From contig DGXZ01000088.1 of the NCBI GenBank assembly GCA_002396485.1, positions 1 to 22,108 on the forward strand: DNA of 22,108 nucleotides. Direction: 5' to 3'. The number at the start of each line of letters is the position of its first letter. The stretch's first letter is position 1. A program made the position numbers and the translations under genes. This document shows, in pieces, positions 7,926 through 16,075 of this stretch. The notes under the pieces were generated by a model that did no database searches, had not been told where the DNA came from, and saw nothing but the letters and a program-made list of their open reading frames with translations. This DNA is from Spartobacteria bacterium UBA5019. GTDB lineage: Bacteria; Verrucomicrobiota; Verrucomicrobiia; Chthoniobacterales; Terrimicrobiaceae.

Positions 7926-8339
7926 TCAGGCTGCGCTGGATTTTTGTTTTCGGATGTTGTCAAGAACCCCGTTCACAAACTTGCCTGAATCCTCTGTGCT
8001 GTATTTCTTGGCGATCTCGATGGCTTCATTGATGGCCACCGGAGCCGGGATGTCGGAGCGGAAGAGGATTTCGTGGCAGGCAATGCGCAGCACGTTGCGA
8101 TCCACAGCCGAGAGGCGGTCGAACTCAAAATTGCGCGCGTTTTTTGCTATCACTTCGTCGATTTCTTCCCGGTGTTGCACCCACCCTTGGAGCAGTTCGT
8201 CGCAGAAGCGCCTGCCGCTCGGGCTGAGCCCCCGCATTTCGTAGAATTCCTCAAGGGCCTGATCGCTTTGATCGCCCTGCATTTCCCTCTGGTAAAGATA
8301 TTGCACCGCAGCTTCGCGGGCATCGCGTCGGACTCCCAT
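7926..8339 (-). CDS. nusB: transcription antitermination factor NusB
   Basis: NusB binds boxA RNA with NusE (S10) in rRNA antitermination complexes. The 137-residue all-helical protein has the family features: RRDAREAAVQYLYQRE at the N-terminus (usually R..ARE.A.Q.LY), a central FDRLSAVDRNVLRIACHEI, and PAPVAINEAIEIAKKYSTED leading to GKFVNGVLDNI. The length is normal. The start ATG lies 2 bases after the ribH stop, with a GGAG-like site inside the 3' end of ribH, so translation is probably coupled. Linkage of ribH and nusB is common in bacteria. Confidence 0.97.
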   Translation of the reverse strand: MGVRRDAREAAVQYLYQREMQGDQSDQALEEFYEMRGLSPSGRRFCDELLQGWVQHREEIDEVIAKNARNFEFDRLSAVDRNVLRIACHEILFRSDIPAPVAINEAIEIAKKYSTEDSGKFVNGVLDNIRKQKSSAA

Positions 8340-8341
8340 GG

Positions 8342-8815
8342 TTAAACGATCTCCGGTAGTTTGCGGGCTGCCGAAACTGCTGCTCGTGCGGCTTCAACTC
8401 CCCGGTTGTGTTCGGTTCCCGTGCAGCGGGCGCGGGCCTGCGCCTCGTCCTTAACGAAGAGCACCTCATGTATGACGGGCACCTTGTGCCTGAGCGAAAG
8501 GTCGAGCAGCGAGCGGGTCACAGCTTCAGCGATTAATCGTGCGTGATCGGTTTCTCCCTGTAGAATGACACCCAAGGCAATGATGGCTTGAAAACGGTTC
8601 AGTTCCGCAGTGGCCTGAACGAAGAGCGGAATCTCAAAGGAACCAGGTGTCCAGACGAGGACGATTTGGGTGCCCGGCTCGAGAGCGCTGAGTTCCGCGT
8701 GCGCATTGTCCACGAGGGATTGGACAAGTTCCTGATTGAATCTGCTGGCGACAATCGCATAGGAGGCCTTCGAGTTGCCGGATGTTCGAAGTCGCGGCGG
8801 AAAAACTTTTGACAT
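8342..8815 (-). CDS. ribH: 6,7-dimethyl-8-ribityllumazine synthase
   Basis: RibH condenses 5-amino-6-ribitylaminouracil with dihydroxybutanone phosphate to give lumazine, the penultimate step of riboflavin synthesis. In the 157-residue protein, ASRFNQELV matches the substrate-binding FN/FV region. TPGSFEIPLFVQ matches the PGSFE loop, and ALGVILQGETDHARLI matches the G(A/C)VIRGETxH loop with its catalytic His. The C-terminus (HEVLFVKDEAQARARCTGTEHNRGVEAARAA) departs from the common NGVLTxxxxEQAxxRA form, apart from the conserved N(R/K)G. This divergent version is one reason for suspecting a PVC-group host. It is the first gene of ribH-nusB-ftsY and divergent from the M23 peptidase gene. I see no FMN riboswitch in the 116-base leader. 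Confidence 0.94.
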   Translation of the reverse strand: MSKVFPPRLRTSGNSKASYAIVASRFNQELVQSLVDNAHAELSALEPGTQIVLVWTPGSFEIPLFVQATAELNRFQAIIALGVILQGETDHARLIAEAVTRSLLDLSLRHKVPVIHEVLFVKDEAQARARCTGTEHNRGVEAARAAVSAARKLPEIV

Positions 8816-8893
8816 GGGCGCGATGTTGTCGATTTTCTGCGTGCCTGCAACCCTAACGTGATTTTTCGCAAAAGTCCCGGGTGCTCGTGTGGC

Positions 8894-8923
8894 TTGCGGT
8901 TCTGGTGTGAGCGGGTTTAAAAT
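8894..8923 (+). promoter_or_regulatory. candidate promoter of the M23-lpxI operon, near-leaderless
   Basis: TTGCGG at 8894-8899 and TAAAAT at 8918-8923 are separated by 18 bases and resemble sigma-70 -35 and -10 boxes. Transcription would begin around 8930, at or just before the ATG at 8932. No Shine-Dalgarno is present, which agrees with a leaderless or near-leaderless message. Based only on matching by eye. Confidence 0.35.
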
Positions 8924-8931
8924 TCCCCTTC

Positions 8932-9663
8932 ATGCGACGCTGGCTGTTTTGGATCTTTCTTATGCTTTTTGTGGGAGGCCTTGTGGCTGTCCCCGGGGGT
9001 AATCGTGTCGGAGTGAGGGTGGCGGATGGCTTTGACATGCCGGTGGGCAAACCGAATGCCGATGGTTACTACATGTCCAGAGGGTTCTTATCCTACCATC
9101 CGGGCGAGGACTGGAATGGTGTGGCTGGTGGGAATAGCGATCTGGGTGCCCCGGTTTACAGCATCGGCAATGGCTATGTGACGTTTGCCATGGATGCCCG
9201 CATGGGGTGGGGGAATGTGGTCATCGTGAGGCACGCATTTGTCGAGGCCGGACAACTTAAGACCGTGGATTCCATGTATGCTCATCTCAACCAGATCATG
9301 GTTCGCAAAGGTCAGCAGGTTTCGCGTGGTCAGCAGGTCGGAACAATTGGAACAAACCGCGGCATGTATACCGCCCACCTGCACTATGAAATCCGAAAAA
9401 ATCTCTTCATTGGCATCAACCGCTCGGCTTTTGCCAAAGACTTCACCAACTACTATCGCCCGAGTCAGTTTATTGCTCAAAGGCGAAGCCTCCCCGGTGC
9501 TGGACAGACTGCGCAGATAGTCGTGAATACGTATAAAACCGATCAACCGGGTTTTGTCTTTCCACCAGGCGGCGGGGACTCCAGAGGTGCGGTGAAAAAA
9601 AAGGCATCGCCGGCGCGGAGCGGCAATTTCCGTGTGAATCGATTCGATGATGTGGGGTATTGA
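8932..9663 (+). CDS. M23-family peptidase (LytM/peptidoglycan endopeptidase type)
   Basis: A 243-residue protein with an N-terminal signal peptide or membrane anchor (RRWLFWIFLMLFVGGLVAVP), so it is periplasmic. The M23 zinc site is complete: HPGEDWN gives the His and Asp ligands (HxxxD), and HLHYE near the middle gives the HxH pair. Between them is the usual GAPVYSIGNGYVTFA strand and MYAHLNQIMVRKGQQV, the lysostaphin-type fold signature. It probably cuts peptide cross-links in peptidoglycan. The tail beyond the domain is basic and low in complexity (KKKASPARSGNF). It is followed 9 bases later by lpxI on the same strand and probably begins the envelope operon. An A8 run at about 9595-9602 encodes the Lys stretch. 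Confidence 0.92.
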   Translation: MRRWLFWIFLMLFVGGLVAVPGGNRVGVRVADGFDMPVGKPNADGYYMSRGFLSYHPGEDWNGVAGGNSDLGAPVYSIGNGYVTFAMDARMGWGNVVIVRHAFVEAGQLKTVDSMYAHLNQIMVRKGQQVSRGQQVGTIGTNRGMYTAHLHYEIRKNLFIGINRSAFAKDFTNYYRPSQFIAQRRSLPGAGQTAQIVVNTYKTDQPGFVFPPGGGDSRGAVKKKASPARSGNFRVNRFDDVGY

Positions 9664-9672
9664 TCCTTGCGA

Positions 9673-10491
9673 ATGATCTCCTTTCAAGCCACATCCCCGT
9701 TGTTCCTCATCGCTGGCGGCGGTGATTACCCTCGGCTTGTGATCGAAGGAGCTAGAAAGGCGGGGGTCTCCCGCATCGTGATGGCGGCTTTTGAAGGGGA
9801 GACTAAGAGCGATCTTGCGGGAATGGTTGATGCTGTCGAGTGGATGAGGGTTGGTCAGATGGCCCGCTTGCTCGATGCGGCTAAAAAGTCCGGAGCCAGC
9901 CGTTCACTCATGGCCGGTCAGATCGCGCCGAGCCACTTGTTCAATCTCCGGCCGGATTTCAAAGCTCTCGTCCTCCTCGCCAAATTGAAGGAGCGCAATG
10001 CGGAGACTCTCTTTGGTGCTGTGGCATGCGAGTTGGAAAAAGTAGGGGTTGGTCTTGTCTCTGCGACAACTTATTTGGATGAGCATCTGGCCACGCCAGG
10101 TTTGATCGCTGGCCCCAGACTCAAGGCGCGCTTTCTCTCCGATCTTGATTTTGGATTTCGTATTGCAAAGGAGATCAGTCGTCTAGATATCGGTCAGACG
10201 GTGTTGGTCAAAAATGGCACCATTCTGGCAGTGGAGGCCTTCGAAGGGACAAACGAAGCCATCCGTCGTGGCGGCGCTCTCGGGAGGGGCTCTGCCACAT
10301 TGGTGAAGGTATCCAAACCCGGCCAGGACATGCGTTTCGATGTGCCTGTTATTGGAACCCGTACTCTCGAGGTGGCTGCCGAGGCTGGCATTCACGCCGT
10401 TGGGGTTGAGGCGGGGGCAACTTTGCTGCTCGATCGATTGAAAGTCTGTGCGGAGGCGGCCCGTCTTGGTATTTCTCTCCACGGACAATGA
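9673..10491 (+). CDS. lpxI: UDP-2,3-diacylglucosamine pyrophosphatase LpxI
   Basis: LpxI hydrolyses UDP-2,3-diacylglucosamine to lipid X plus UMP in lipid A synthesis, replacing LpxH in organisms that lack it. The 272-residue protein matches the LpxI (DUF1009) pattern: LFLIAGGGDYPRLVIEGAR at the N-terminus, MAGQIAPSHLFNLRPD, and TYLDEHLATPGLIAGP. The C-terminal domain shows VLAVEAFEGTNEAIRRGG and TLEVAAEAGIHAVGVEAG followed by TLLLDR. ATG 9673 is preferred over TTG 9667, which would add only two residues; neither has a Shine-Dalgarno. It overlaps the next ATG by an ATGA (10488-10491), so coupling with the oxidoreductase is likely. Confidence 0.94.
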   Translation: MISFQATSPLFLIAGGGDYPRLVIEGARKAGVSRIVMAAFEGETKSDLAGMVDAVEWMRVGQMARLLDAAKKSGASRSLMAGQIAPSHLFNLRPDFKALVLLAKLKERNAETLFGAVACELEKVGVGLVSATTYLDEHLATPGLIAGPRLKARFLSDLDFGFRIAKEISRLDIGQTVLVKNGTILAVEAFEGTNEAIRRGGALGRGSATLVKVSKPGQDMRFDVPVIGTRTLEVAAEAGIHAVGVEAGATLLLDRLKVCAEAARLGISLHGQ

Positions 10492-11513
10492 AAACGATTC
10501 GAACAGGTGTGGTTGGTGTCGGTCACATGGGCATCAACCATGCGCGTATTTACAGCGAGCTTCCAGGAAGTCAGCTGACGGCGGTGTATGATACAAACTG
10601 GGAGTCCGCCACCGCAGCTGCAAAAAACTTCAATTGCCAAGCCGTCTCATCACTAGAGGAATTCGCCGAATTGGTCGATGCCGCGACGATTTGCACGCCC
10701 ACGGTGACTCATCATGCCACAGGCATGGAGTTGCTCGGAAGAGGCAAGCATTTGCTCATCGAAAAACCCATTGCGGACACGCCTGCCCACGCCCGCGAGC
10801 TTGCGGAGGCTGCTGCCCTGCAGGGGTGTGTGCTTCAGGTAGGTCATGTCGAGCGTTTCAACCCTGTCCTGCACGCGCTCGAGGCCCAACTGCAGAATCC
10901 CCGTTTTTTGGAGGTAACCCGTCTCTCGCCTTACCCAAATCGCAGCACAGATATCGGAGTGGTGCTGGACCTGATGATTCACGATATCGAAATCATTTTG
11001 CACCTTGTGCGCTCACCGCTTTCGAGTTTGGACGCCGTAGGCATTTCCGTGCTCGGCCGGGGTGAGGATATCGCCAATGTGCGCTTCCGTTTTGAAAATG
11101 GATGTGTTGCGAATGTCACCGCAAGTCGCATCAGCCAGGAGCGGGTTCGGAAAATCCGCGTTTTTCAGGAAAATGCCTACCTCTCTCTCGATTATAAAAA
11201 CCAGAGTGGTTACCTTCTGCGGTTGGCCCAAGACAACGAGCGAACCAGCTCGGGACTCGGCAAGCTGATCGGTTTGGCGACGGACTCAAAAATCGTCACC
11301 GACTTCAGTGGCAAGCGCATCGTCCGCGAACCTGTGGCCATCGAAAAAGGCGAACCCCTTAAAATCGAGCTGGAATCCTTTTTGAACTGTGCCCGCGAGG
11401 GTCTCAAACCAAAAGTCACTGGACTGGCTGCGGCCGATGCCCTGGATATCGCTCTGGAGATCACCAAGCGTATTGGCGAAGCCGATCCACGAAAGGGACT
11501 CCTGCCAAGCTGA
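10488..11513 (+). CDS. Gfo/Idh/MocA-family NAD(P)-dependent oxidoreductase
   Basis: A 341-residue protein with an N-terminal Rossmann fold (TGVVGVGHMGINHARIYSEL, residues 5-24), the family motif LLIEKPIAD at about 91-99, and HVERFNPVLHALE. The central substrate-domain motif is DLMIHDIEIILHLV, whose His is the usual catalytic residue. Family members oxidise or reduce sugars or nucleotide sugars. Position directly after lpxI, with overlapping stop and start, suggests a nucleotide-sugar substrate in lipid A synthesis. GnnA, the UDP-GlcNAc 3-dehydrogenase that gives amide-linked lipid A, belongs to this superfamily. No GnnB aminotransferase is visible here, so that role is only a hypothesis and I give no symbol. 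Confidence 0.9.
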   Translation: MKTIRTGVVGVGHMGINHARIYSELPGSQLTAVYDTNWESATAAAKNFNCQAVSSLEEFAELVDAATICTPTVTHHATGMELLGRGKHLLIEKPIADTPAHARELAEAAALQGCVLQVGHVERFNPVLHALEAQLQNPRFLEVTRLSPYPNRSTDIGVVLDLMIHDIEIILHLVRSPLSSLDAVGISVLGRGEDIANVRFRFENGCVANVTASRISQERVRKIRVFQENAYLSLDYKNQSGYLLRLAQDNERTSSGLGKLIGLATDSKIVTDFSGKRIVREPVAIEKGEPLKIELESFLNCAREGLKPKVTGLAAADALDIALEITKRIGEADPRKGLLPS

Positions 11514-11519
11514 GTTGCC

Positions 11520-12632
11520 ATGGTTTCCGGCTCTGTTCTCATTCTGACTGCAGGGTTTGGTGAGGGGCATAATGCAGCTGCCCGCAATTTGGAGGAGGCA
11601 TTGAAGGAGTCTCATCCCGAAGTCGCCGTTGCAGTGAATGATATCTTCGAAGAGTCCTACGGATGGCTGAACCGCCTTTTGCAGTCGGGCTACCGCCATA
11701 TTATCAACAGGCATCCATCCGTCTGGCGCGCATTCTACGACTTCCTCGACTCCTCGCCTTGGGCGACTCGCGGCGTGGGCTTTTTCTGGATGGCCGTCAA
11801 TCTGCTGGCCGACCGCATCACTCGCTATGATGCCGATGTCGTCGTGAGCTGTTTCCCGGGCTACGGAGCATTCTTGGATCAGGTGCGCAGGGGAAAGGGA
11901 CGTCCATTCACGTTTGTCACGGTGATCACGGATTCCCTCACCATCAATTCGATCTGGTGGCGCTGCACGAGCGATTACTTCCTTGTGCCGAACGAGCCTA
12001 CCGCCAAGTCACTGGAGCAGGGCGGGGTGGCACGTGAAAAAATCCGCGTCACGGGATTTCCGGTGCCCATTGTTTTTTCAGACATTCTACCCGAGTGCGG
12101 AAATCCGCCACTCGATGGATGCTGGCAAGTTCTCTACATGGTGAATTCGGGTCAGGATATCGCTCCAGATATCGTTCGGGAGTTGCTCGGCATTGAAAAC
12201 ATCGCTCTGACTGTGACCTGTGGGCGCCATGAGGAGCTGATGAAAAAACTCCAACAACTCGCAAGCGAGACAGGAAGGCCGATTGAACTTCATGGCTGGA
12301 CCTCGGAAATTCCCAGCTTGTTGCGCCGCTCGCACGTTCTCATAAGCAAAGCTGGCGGAGCGACTGTACAGGAGGCTTTGGCAGCGCGCACTCCGATGAT
12401 CATCACGCAGGTCGTGCCTGGGCAGGAAGAGGGGAATGCTCATCTGCTTGTGGAAAACGGTGCCGGTGAAATCGCCACAACTCCTGAGTCCATCGCCAAT
12501 GCAGTGCGAGAACTCTTTGACAAAGGTGGTGCCCTCTACTCGCAACGCTATCAAACCACAGGTCCGCTGAGTCATCCGGCAGGAGCGCGGGAGATTGCAA
12601 ATTTTGCTACTTCTCTTTGCCTGCGGGATTGA
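11520..12632 (+). CDS. GT28-family glycosyltransferase (MGDG synthase / UgtP / MurG-like)
   Basis: A 370-residue GT-B glycosyltransferase. The N-terminus VLILTAGFGEGHNAAARNLEEA matches the glycine-rich acceptor-side loop of MGDG synthases and processive diacylglycerol glucosyltransferases (GxGxGH). A following segment (FEESYGWLNRLLQSGYRHI) resembles the lipid-binding region of those enzymes. The C-terminal donor site has VTGFPVP, HGWTSEIPSLLRRS and SKAGGATVQEALAARTPMI, then VPGQEEGNAHLL, which is typical of the UDP-sugar pocket. It probably glycosylates a membrane lipid on the inner face of the cytoplasmic membrane; sugar and acceptor cannot be read from sequence. It starts 6 bases after the oxidoreductase and ends the operon, converging on phoU. 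No clear terminator lies in the 26-base gap. Confidence 0.88.
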   Translation: MVSGSVLILTAGFGEGHNAAARNLEEALKESHPEVAVAVNDIFEESYGWLNRLLQSGYRHIINRHPSVWRAFYDFLDSSPWATRGVGFFWMAVNLLADRITRYDADVVVSCFPGYGAFLDQVRRGKGRPFTFVTVITDSLTINSIWWRCTSDYFLVPNEPTAKSLEQGGVAREKIRVTGFPVPIVFSDILPECGNPPLDGCWQVLYMVNSGQDIAPDIVRELLGIENIALTVTCGRHEELMKKLQQLASETGRPIELHGWTSEIPSLLRRSHVLISKAGGATVQEALAARTPMIITQVVPGQEEGNAHLLVENGAGEIATTPESIANAVRELFDKGGALYSQRYQTTGPLSHPAGAREIANFATSLCLRD

Positions 12633-12658
12633 GCTTTGGGGAATCGCTGGATAGGAGG

Positions 12659-13339
12659 CTACCTCGCCGAATTGCTGTGCCGGATGTCCTTCACGGAGAC
12701 TGCATAGATCACATCTTCTGCGATATTTTTTGCCTGATCCCCAATGCGCTCCAGGCAGCGCGCTATAAAAATCAACTCCAAGAATGCTCTGATGTGTTCA
12801 GGATTTTGAGGCATCATTTCCGTGAGGTTGTCTGCAAATTCCCGATTGAGCTCATCCAATTCCTTGTCGCGCAACTTGATCGTGCGGGCTAATTCTATGT
12901 CGTTATCCGCATACGATTTGATTGAGTCAGTAAAAACCGAAGAAGCGAGGTTGAAAATAGGCTCAATCCGCGATGTGCTGGGCATCAGCGGTAAAGCGAT
13001 CAGCTTGCGCGCCCGTCGGGCGATTCCCACAGATTGGTCGGAAGCCCGCTCCAGGTTTACGCTGGTCTTCATGGCGGCAATGACATTTCTCAGATCAGAG
13101 GCAAACGGATGGAAGCGAAGCATGATCTCCATGCCCTCGCCATCGACTTGAATCTCCAGCGCATCGATTTCCTCGTCGTCGGCGATCACCGTATTGCACC
13201 AGTCCTCATCGCGCTCAAAGAGGCCCTTTCTGGCGTTTTCCAAACTTCGTGAGGCCAGACTCGACATCATCAGAACGTCCTTGCGGAGATTGTCCAAAGC
13301 GTCTTCAAAACTGGTCAGAATATGTCGTGCGGATTCCAT
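12659..13339 (-). CDS. phoU: phosphate-transport accessory regulator PhoU
   Basis: PhoU links the Pst transporter to Pho regulon signalling and restrains phosphate uptake. The 226-residue, nearly all-helical protein shows two related three-helix bundles. Each carries a metal-binding E/D-rich segment: DDEEIDALEIQVDGE in the first half and LRDKELDELNREFADN in the second. Family landmarks include LRFHPFASDLRNVIAAMK (usually P.A.DLR.I....) with NLERASDQSVGIARRA, and, near the end, RCLERIGDQAKNIAEDVIY. The length is normal. It is the last gene of the pst operon, 30 bases after pstB. No Shine-Dalgarno is evident. Confidence 0.96.
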   Translation of the reverse strand: MESARHILTSFEDALDNLRKDVLMMSSLASRSLENARKGLFERDEDWCNTVIADDEEIDALEIQVDGEGMEIMLRFHPFASDLRNVIAAMKTSVNLERASDQSVGIARRARKLIALPLMPSTSRIEPIFNLASSVFTDSIKSYADNDIELARTIKLRDKELDELNREFADNLTEMMPQNPEHIRAFLELIFIARCLERIGDQAKNIAEDVIYAVSVKDIRHSNSAR

Positions 13340-13369
13340 TTTTTAGAAATAGGGGTGGATGATGAAAAA

Positions 13370-14185
13370 TCAACCGAAGCGTCCGGTAATATAGTCTTCG
13401 GTTTGCTTTTCCGAGGGATTTGAAAAAATTTTCTGCGTGTCAGCATATTCGACCAGTTTTCCCAGATAGAAAAATGCGGTGTTGTCCGAGCACCGCGTGG
13501 CCTGCTGCATGTTGTGGGTCACAATGACGATGGTGAATTGCCGCTTCAGTTCTCGGATGAGTTCCTCGACCTTGACTGTGGCGATCGGATCCAATGCCGA
13601 GCAGGGTTCGTCCATGAGTAGCACTTTAGGCCGGTTGGCGATGGCCCGGGCGATGCAAAGGCGCTGCATCTGTCCACCGGAGAGACCCAGTGCGCTTTCG
13701 TGAAGGCGGTCTTTCACCTCGTTCCAGAGTGCGGCTCCGCGCAGGCTGCGCTCCACACATTCGTCGAGGTCGGATTTTTTCGAAATCCCACTGATCCGCA
13801 GTGCAAAGACGACATTTTCGTAGATGGATTTCGGGAAGGGATTGGATTTCTGGAAAACCATGCCGATGCTACGGCGCAGGGAAATAACTTCGACCCCTTT
13901 GTCAAAGATGCTTTTTCCGAGGATGCGGATATCGCCCGTGTGGTGAACGCCATCGATGAGTTCATTCATTCGGTTGAAATTGCGCAGGAGTGTTGATTTG
14001 CCACATCCGGAAGGGCCGATCAGAGCGGTGACCTGACGCTCGGGAATGTCCATGTTAATCTCATGGAGAGCCTGTTTTTTTCCGTAGAAAAAATTGAAAT
14101 CCTTTACGGAAATAAAATCCGGTCGGTCGACTGGATTCCTGTCCTCCGCTGTGTTTTTTGCAGGTGCTTCGTTTGAGGTTTGCAT
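13370..14185 (-). CDS. pstB: phosphate ABC transporter ATP-binding protein PstB
   Basis: PstB is the ATPase of the high-affinity phosphate importer PstSCAB. The 271-residue protein has an N-terminal extension of about 35 polar residues, then FNFFYGKKQALHEINMDIP. It also has Walker A GPSGCGKSTLLRNFNRMNEL (the RNFNRMN tail is characteristic of PstB), the Q-loop MVFQKSNPFPKSIYENV and the ABC signature LSGGQMQRLCIARAIA. Walker B is VLLMDEPCSALDPIAT, and the switch His lies in VIVTHNMQQA. ATG 14185 is chosen because an AAGGAA ribosome site lies 5 bases upstream (14191-14196); a longer reading to 14290 would run into pstA. Confidence 0.98.
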   Translation of the reverse strand: MQTSNEAPAKNTAEDRNPVDRPDFISVKDFNFFYGKKQALHEINMDIPERQVTALIGPSGCGKSTLLRNFNRMNELIDGVHHTGDIRILGKSIFDKGVEVISLRRSIGMVFQKSNPFPKSIYENVVFALRISGISKKSDLDECVERSLRGAALWNEVKDRLHESALGLSGGQMQRLCIARAIANRPKVLLMDEPCSALDPIATVKVEELIRELKRQFTIVIVTHNMQQATRCSDNTAFFYLGKLVEYADTQKIFSNPSEKQTEDYITGRFG

Positions 14186-14190
14186 CGGAT

Positions 14191-14196
14191 TTCCTT
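14191..14196 (-). promoter_or_regulatory. Shine-Dalgarno of pstB
   Basis: AAGGAA on the minus strand sits five bases before ATG 14185. It is one of the clearer ribosome sites in a window where most genes lack one, and it settles the pstB start. Confidence 0.7.
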
Positions 14197-14208
14197 GGAT
14201 GGGGTCGG

Positions 14209-15099
14209 TCAGTTTTTCCGGGAGAATATGGTTTGGGCTGCGATGTTGGCGAGAGTTACGAAGGCGACGAGAACCAGTGAGGCCGTCCATGCCATTGCGA
14301 TCTGGTGTGGAAATGGCACCGTGGAGAAATTGTAAATGAGGACGGAGAGGGAAGCCGTAGGTTCATTCAGCGACTTCGCCCAAAATTGGCTGAAAAGGGC
14401 CGTGAAAATCAGGGGTGCTGTCTCACCTGCGGCGCGGGCGACTGCCAGCATGACGCCTGTCATGATCGCGGGGAAGGCATCGGGAAGAACGACTCGGGCT
14501 ATCGTTTGAAAGCGCGTGGCTCCGAGCCCGTAGGCCGCCTCACGGTAGGCGCTTTGGACACCAAGAAGCGCCTGTTCGGCGGTTAGGAGAATGGTCGGCA
14601 GCATGAGGACGGCCAAAGCCATGCCGCCCGCATAAGCCGAGAAAGAGCCTGTTGTCATGACGACTACTGCAAAAGCGAACACACCGCAGATGATGGATGG
14701 AATGCCGGTGAGGAGCTTGGCAACCAGGCGCACGGATTGCGAGAGGCGGGATGTCGGCGCGTATTCATTGATATAGATCGCCGAGAGGATTCCCGCCGGT
14801 GCGGAGACGGCTAGTCCGATTCCAACCATCACCAACGTGCCGATAATGGCATTGCCAAAGCCACCACCGGTCATACCCGCTGCGGGCGGCAATTCCGTAA
14901 AAATTGCCACACCGAGAAGGGGCAGGCCTTTTTCCAAAAGAAGAAAAATAATCGAAATCAAAGGCACCATCGTCAGGAGCGAAAGCGTGATGCAGATGCC
15001 GCTGAGAATGCGGTTGGTCAGCGAGCGGGCCACGGTTTTTGAATTCACCGAAAGGTCGGAATCGAAAAAATCCAAGGAGTGGGAAGCAATGGGATCCAT
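14209..15099 (-). CDS. pstA: phosphate ABC transporter permease PstA
   Basis: PstA is one of the two inner-membrane permease subunits of the phosphate importer. The 296-residue protein has about six hydrophobic segments, including LSLLTMVPLISIIFLLLEKG, IIGTLVMVGIGLAVSAPAGI and IICGVFAFAVVVM. PstA-typical stretches are TELPPAAGMTGGGFGNAI and the EAA-type cytoplasmic loop YREAAYGLGATRFQTIARVV, which contacts PstB. A conserved AGETAPLIFTALFSQFW follows. Start ATG 15099 lies 5 bases after the pstC stop; reading the frame upstream of this enters pstC in the wrong frame and is not protein-like. No strong Shine-Dalgarno is present. Confidence 0.97.
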   Translation of the reverse strand: MDPIASHSLDFFDSDLSVNSKTVARSLTNRILSGICITLSLLTMVPLISIIFLLLEKGLPLLGVAIFTELPPAAGMTGGGFGNAIIGTLVMVGIGLAVSAPAGILSAIYINEYAPTSRLSQSVRLVAKLLTGIPSIICGVFAFAVVVMTTGSFSAYAGGMALAVLMLPTILLTAEQALLGVQSAYREAAYGLGATRFQTIARVVLPDAFPAIMTGVMLAVARAAGETAPLIFTALFSQFWAKSLNEPTASLSVLIYNFSTVPFPHQIAMAWTASLVLVAFVTLANIAAQTIFSRKN

Positions 15100-15104
15100 T
15101 TGGT

Positions 15105-16055
15105 TTAACGAATGCCTGCGGTTTGCTTTTGGGTATAGCGCAGCACTGCCTCGCCGAGCAGATTCACAACAAGGGTAATGCCGATAAGGATGAGGGCAGC
15201 ATACATGAGGGAGTTCACCTGAAGGCCCTGCGCCTCGCCAAACTGGTTCGCGAGAAGGCCTGCGAGGGTTCCCGAGGGTGAGAGGATCGACCAGGAGAGC
15301 CGTGAACTGTTTCCGATGAGCATGGCTACAGCCATCGTCTCTCCCATCGCGCGTCCAAGACCGAGGATCGTCGCCGCCACAATGCCGGGAGCGGCTGTTG
15401 GCAGGATGACGCTGAAAATGGCCTCCCAGCGCGTTGCGCCTAAGGCATAGGCCCCTTCGCGGAGGGTTTTGGGAACGCTCGCCAACGCGTTTCGGGAGAT
15501 GGCTGTGATCGTCGGCAAAATCATAATCGCAAGCACGACCGAGGCCGTGAGCAAAGAGTTGCCGTAGGCTGGACCGGAGAAAAGCGGGAAGCCACCTAGG
15601 GAGTTGACCGCCCAATCGCCAAAAGCCTTCACAATCGGGATGATGACGAAAATTCCCCACAAGCCGTAAACAACGCTCGGAATCGCCGCGAGCATTTCCA
15701 CGACAAAACGCATGGTTTGCCGGATCGCAGGGGAAAGGAAATTCTCACTCAAAAAGATCGCGATCGCGACGCCCAGAGGAAATGCCAAAAGTATGGCGAG
15801 AAGCGAACTGGCCAGAGTACCAATAATAAACGGAAGAACGCCGAAACGCTCCCTGTTCGGAACCCAAGCCGACTTGGTGATAAAATCCAGTCCGAACTTT
15901 TGAATCGCAGGCCATGCGGATTCAATGATTTCGTAAATAATCCAACCAAGCATCAGCACCGTCAGGATCGAAGCCGTCTGACAGAGAATCTTAAAGAAAT
16001 CCGGCACCGGCCGATAACCGGACGGCGAGATGATGTCTTTTTCAGGTGCTGACAC
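15105..16055 (-). CDS. pstC: phosphate ABC transporter permease PstC
   Basis: PstC pairs with PstA in the phosphate importer. The 316-residue protein has a first membrane helix (ILTVLMLGWIIYEIIESAWP) followed by the PstC-typical KFGLDFITKSAWVPNRERFG (usually ..F..W.P....FG). Next is LPFIIGTLASSLLAILLAFP and a permease core with ALPSVVYGLWG-like AAIPSVVYGLWGIFVI. The EAA loop is REGAYALGATRWEAIFSVIL, then GRAMGETMAVAMLIGN. The start is GTG at 16055; no in-frame ATG gives a full protein. The gap to pstS is 20 bases. Confidence 0.97.
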   Translation of the reverse strand: MSAPEKDIISPSGYRPVPDFFKILCQTASILTVLMLGWIIYEIIESAWPAIQKFGLDFITKSAWVPNRERFGVLPFIIGTLASSLLAILLAFPLGVAIAIFLSENFLSPAIRQTMRFVVEMLAAIPSVVYGLWGIFVIIPIVKAFGDWAVNSLGGFPLFSGPAYGNSLLTASVVLAIMILPTITAISRNALASVPKTLREGAYALGATRWEAIFSVILPTAAPGIVAATILGLGRAMGETMAVAMLIGNSSRLSWSILSPSGTLAGLLANQFGEAQGLQVNSLMYAALILIGITLVVNLLGEAVLRYTQKQTAGIR

Positions 16056-16075
16056 TTTGGTCGGACTTTTCGGAG

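Noticed and set aside
8816..8931. FMN riboswitch before ribH
   Set aside because: The 116-base leader lacks the conserved RFN-element stems and motifs.
9088..9687. 199-residue minus-strand reading frame over the M23 gene
   Set aside because: It is antisense to a gene with clear zinc-site motifs and has no recognisable domain.
15100..15660. N-terminal extension of pstA
   Set aside because: It is an Arg/His/Pro-rich out-of-frame shadow of pstC; the PstA domain begins at ATG 15099.
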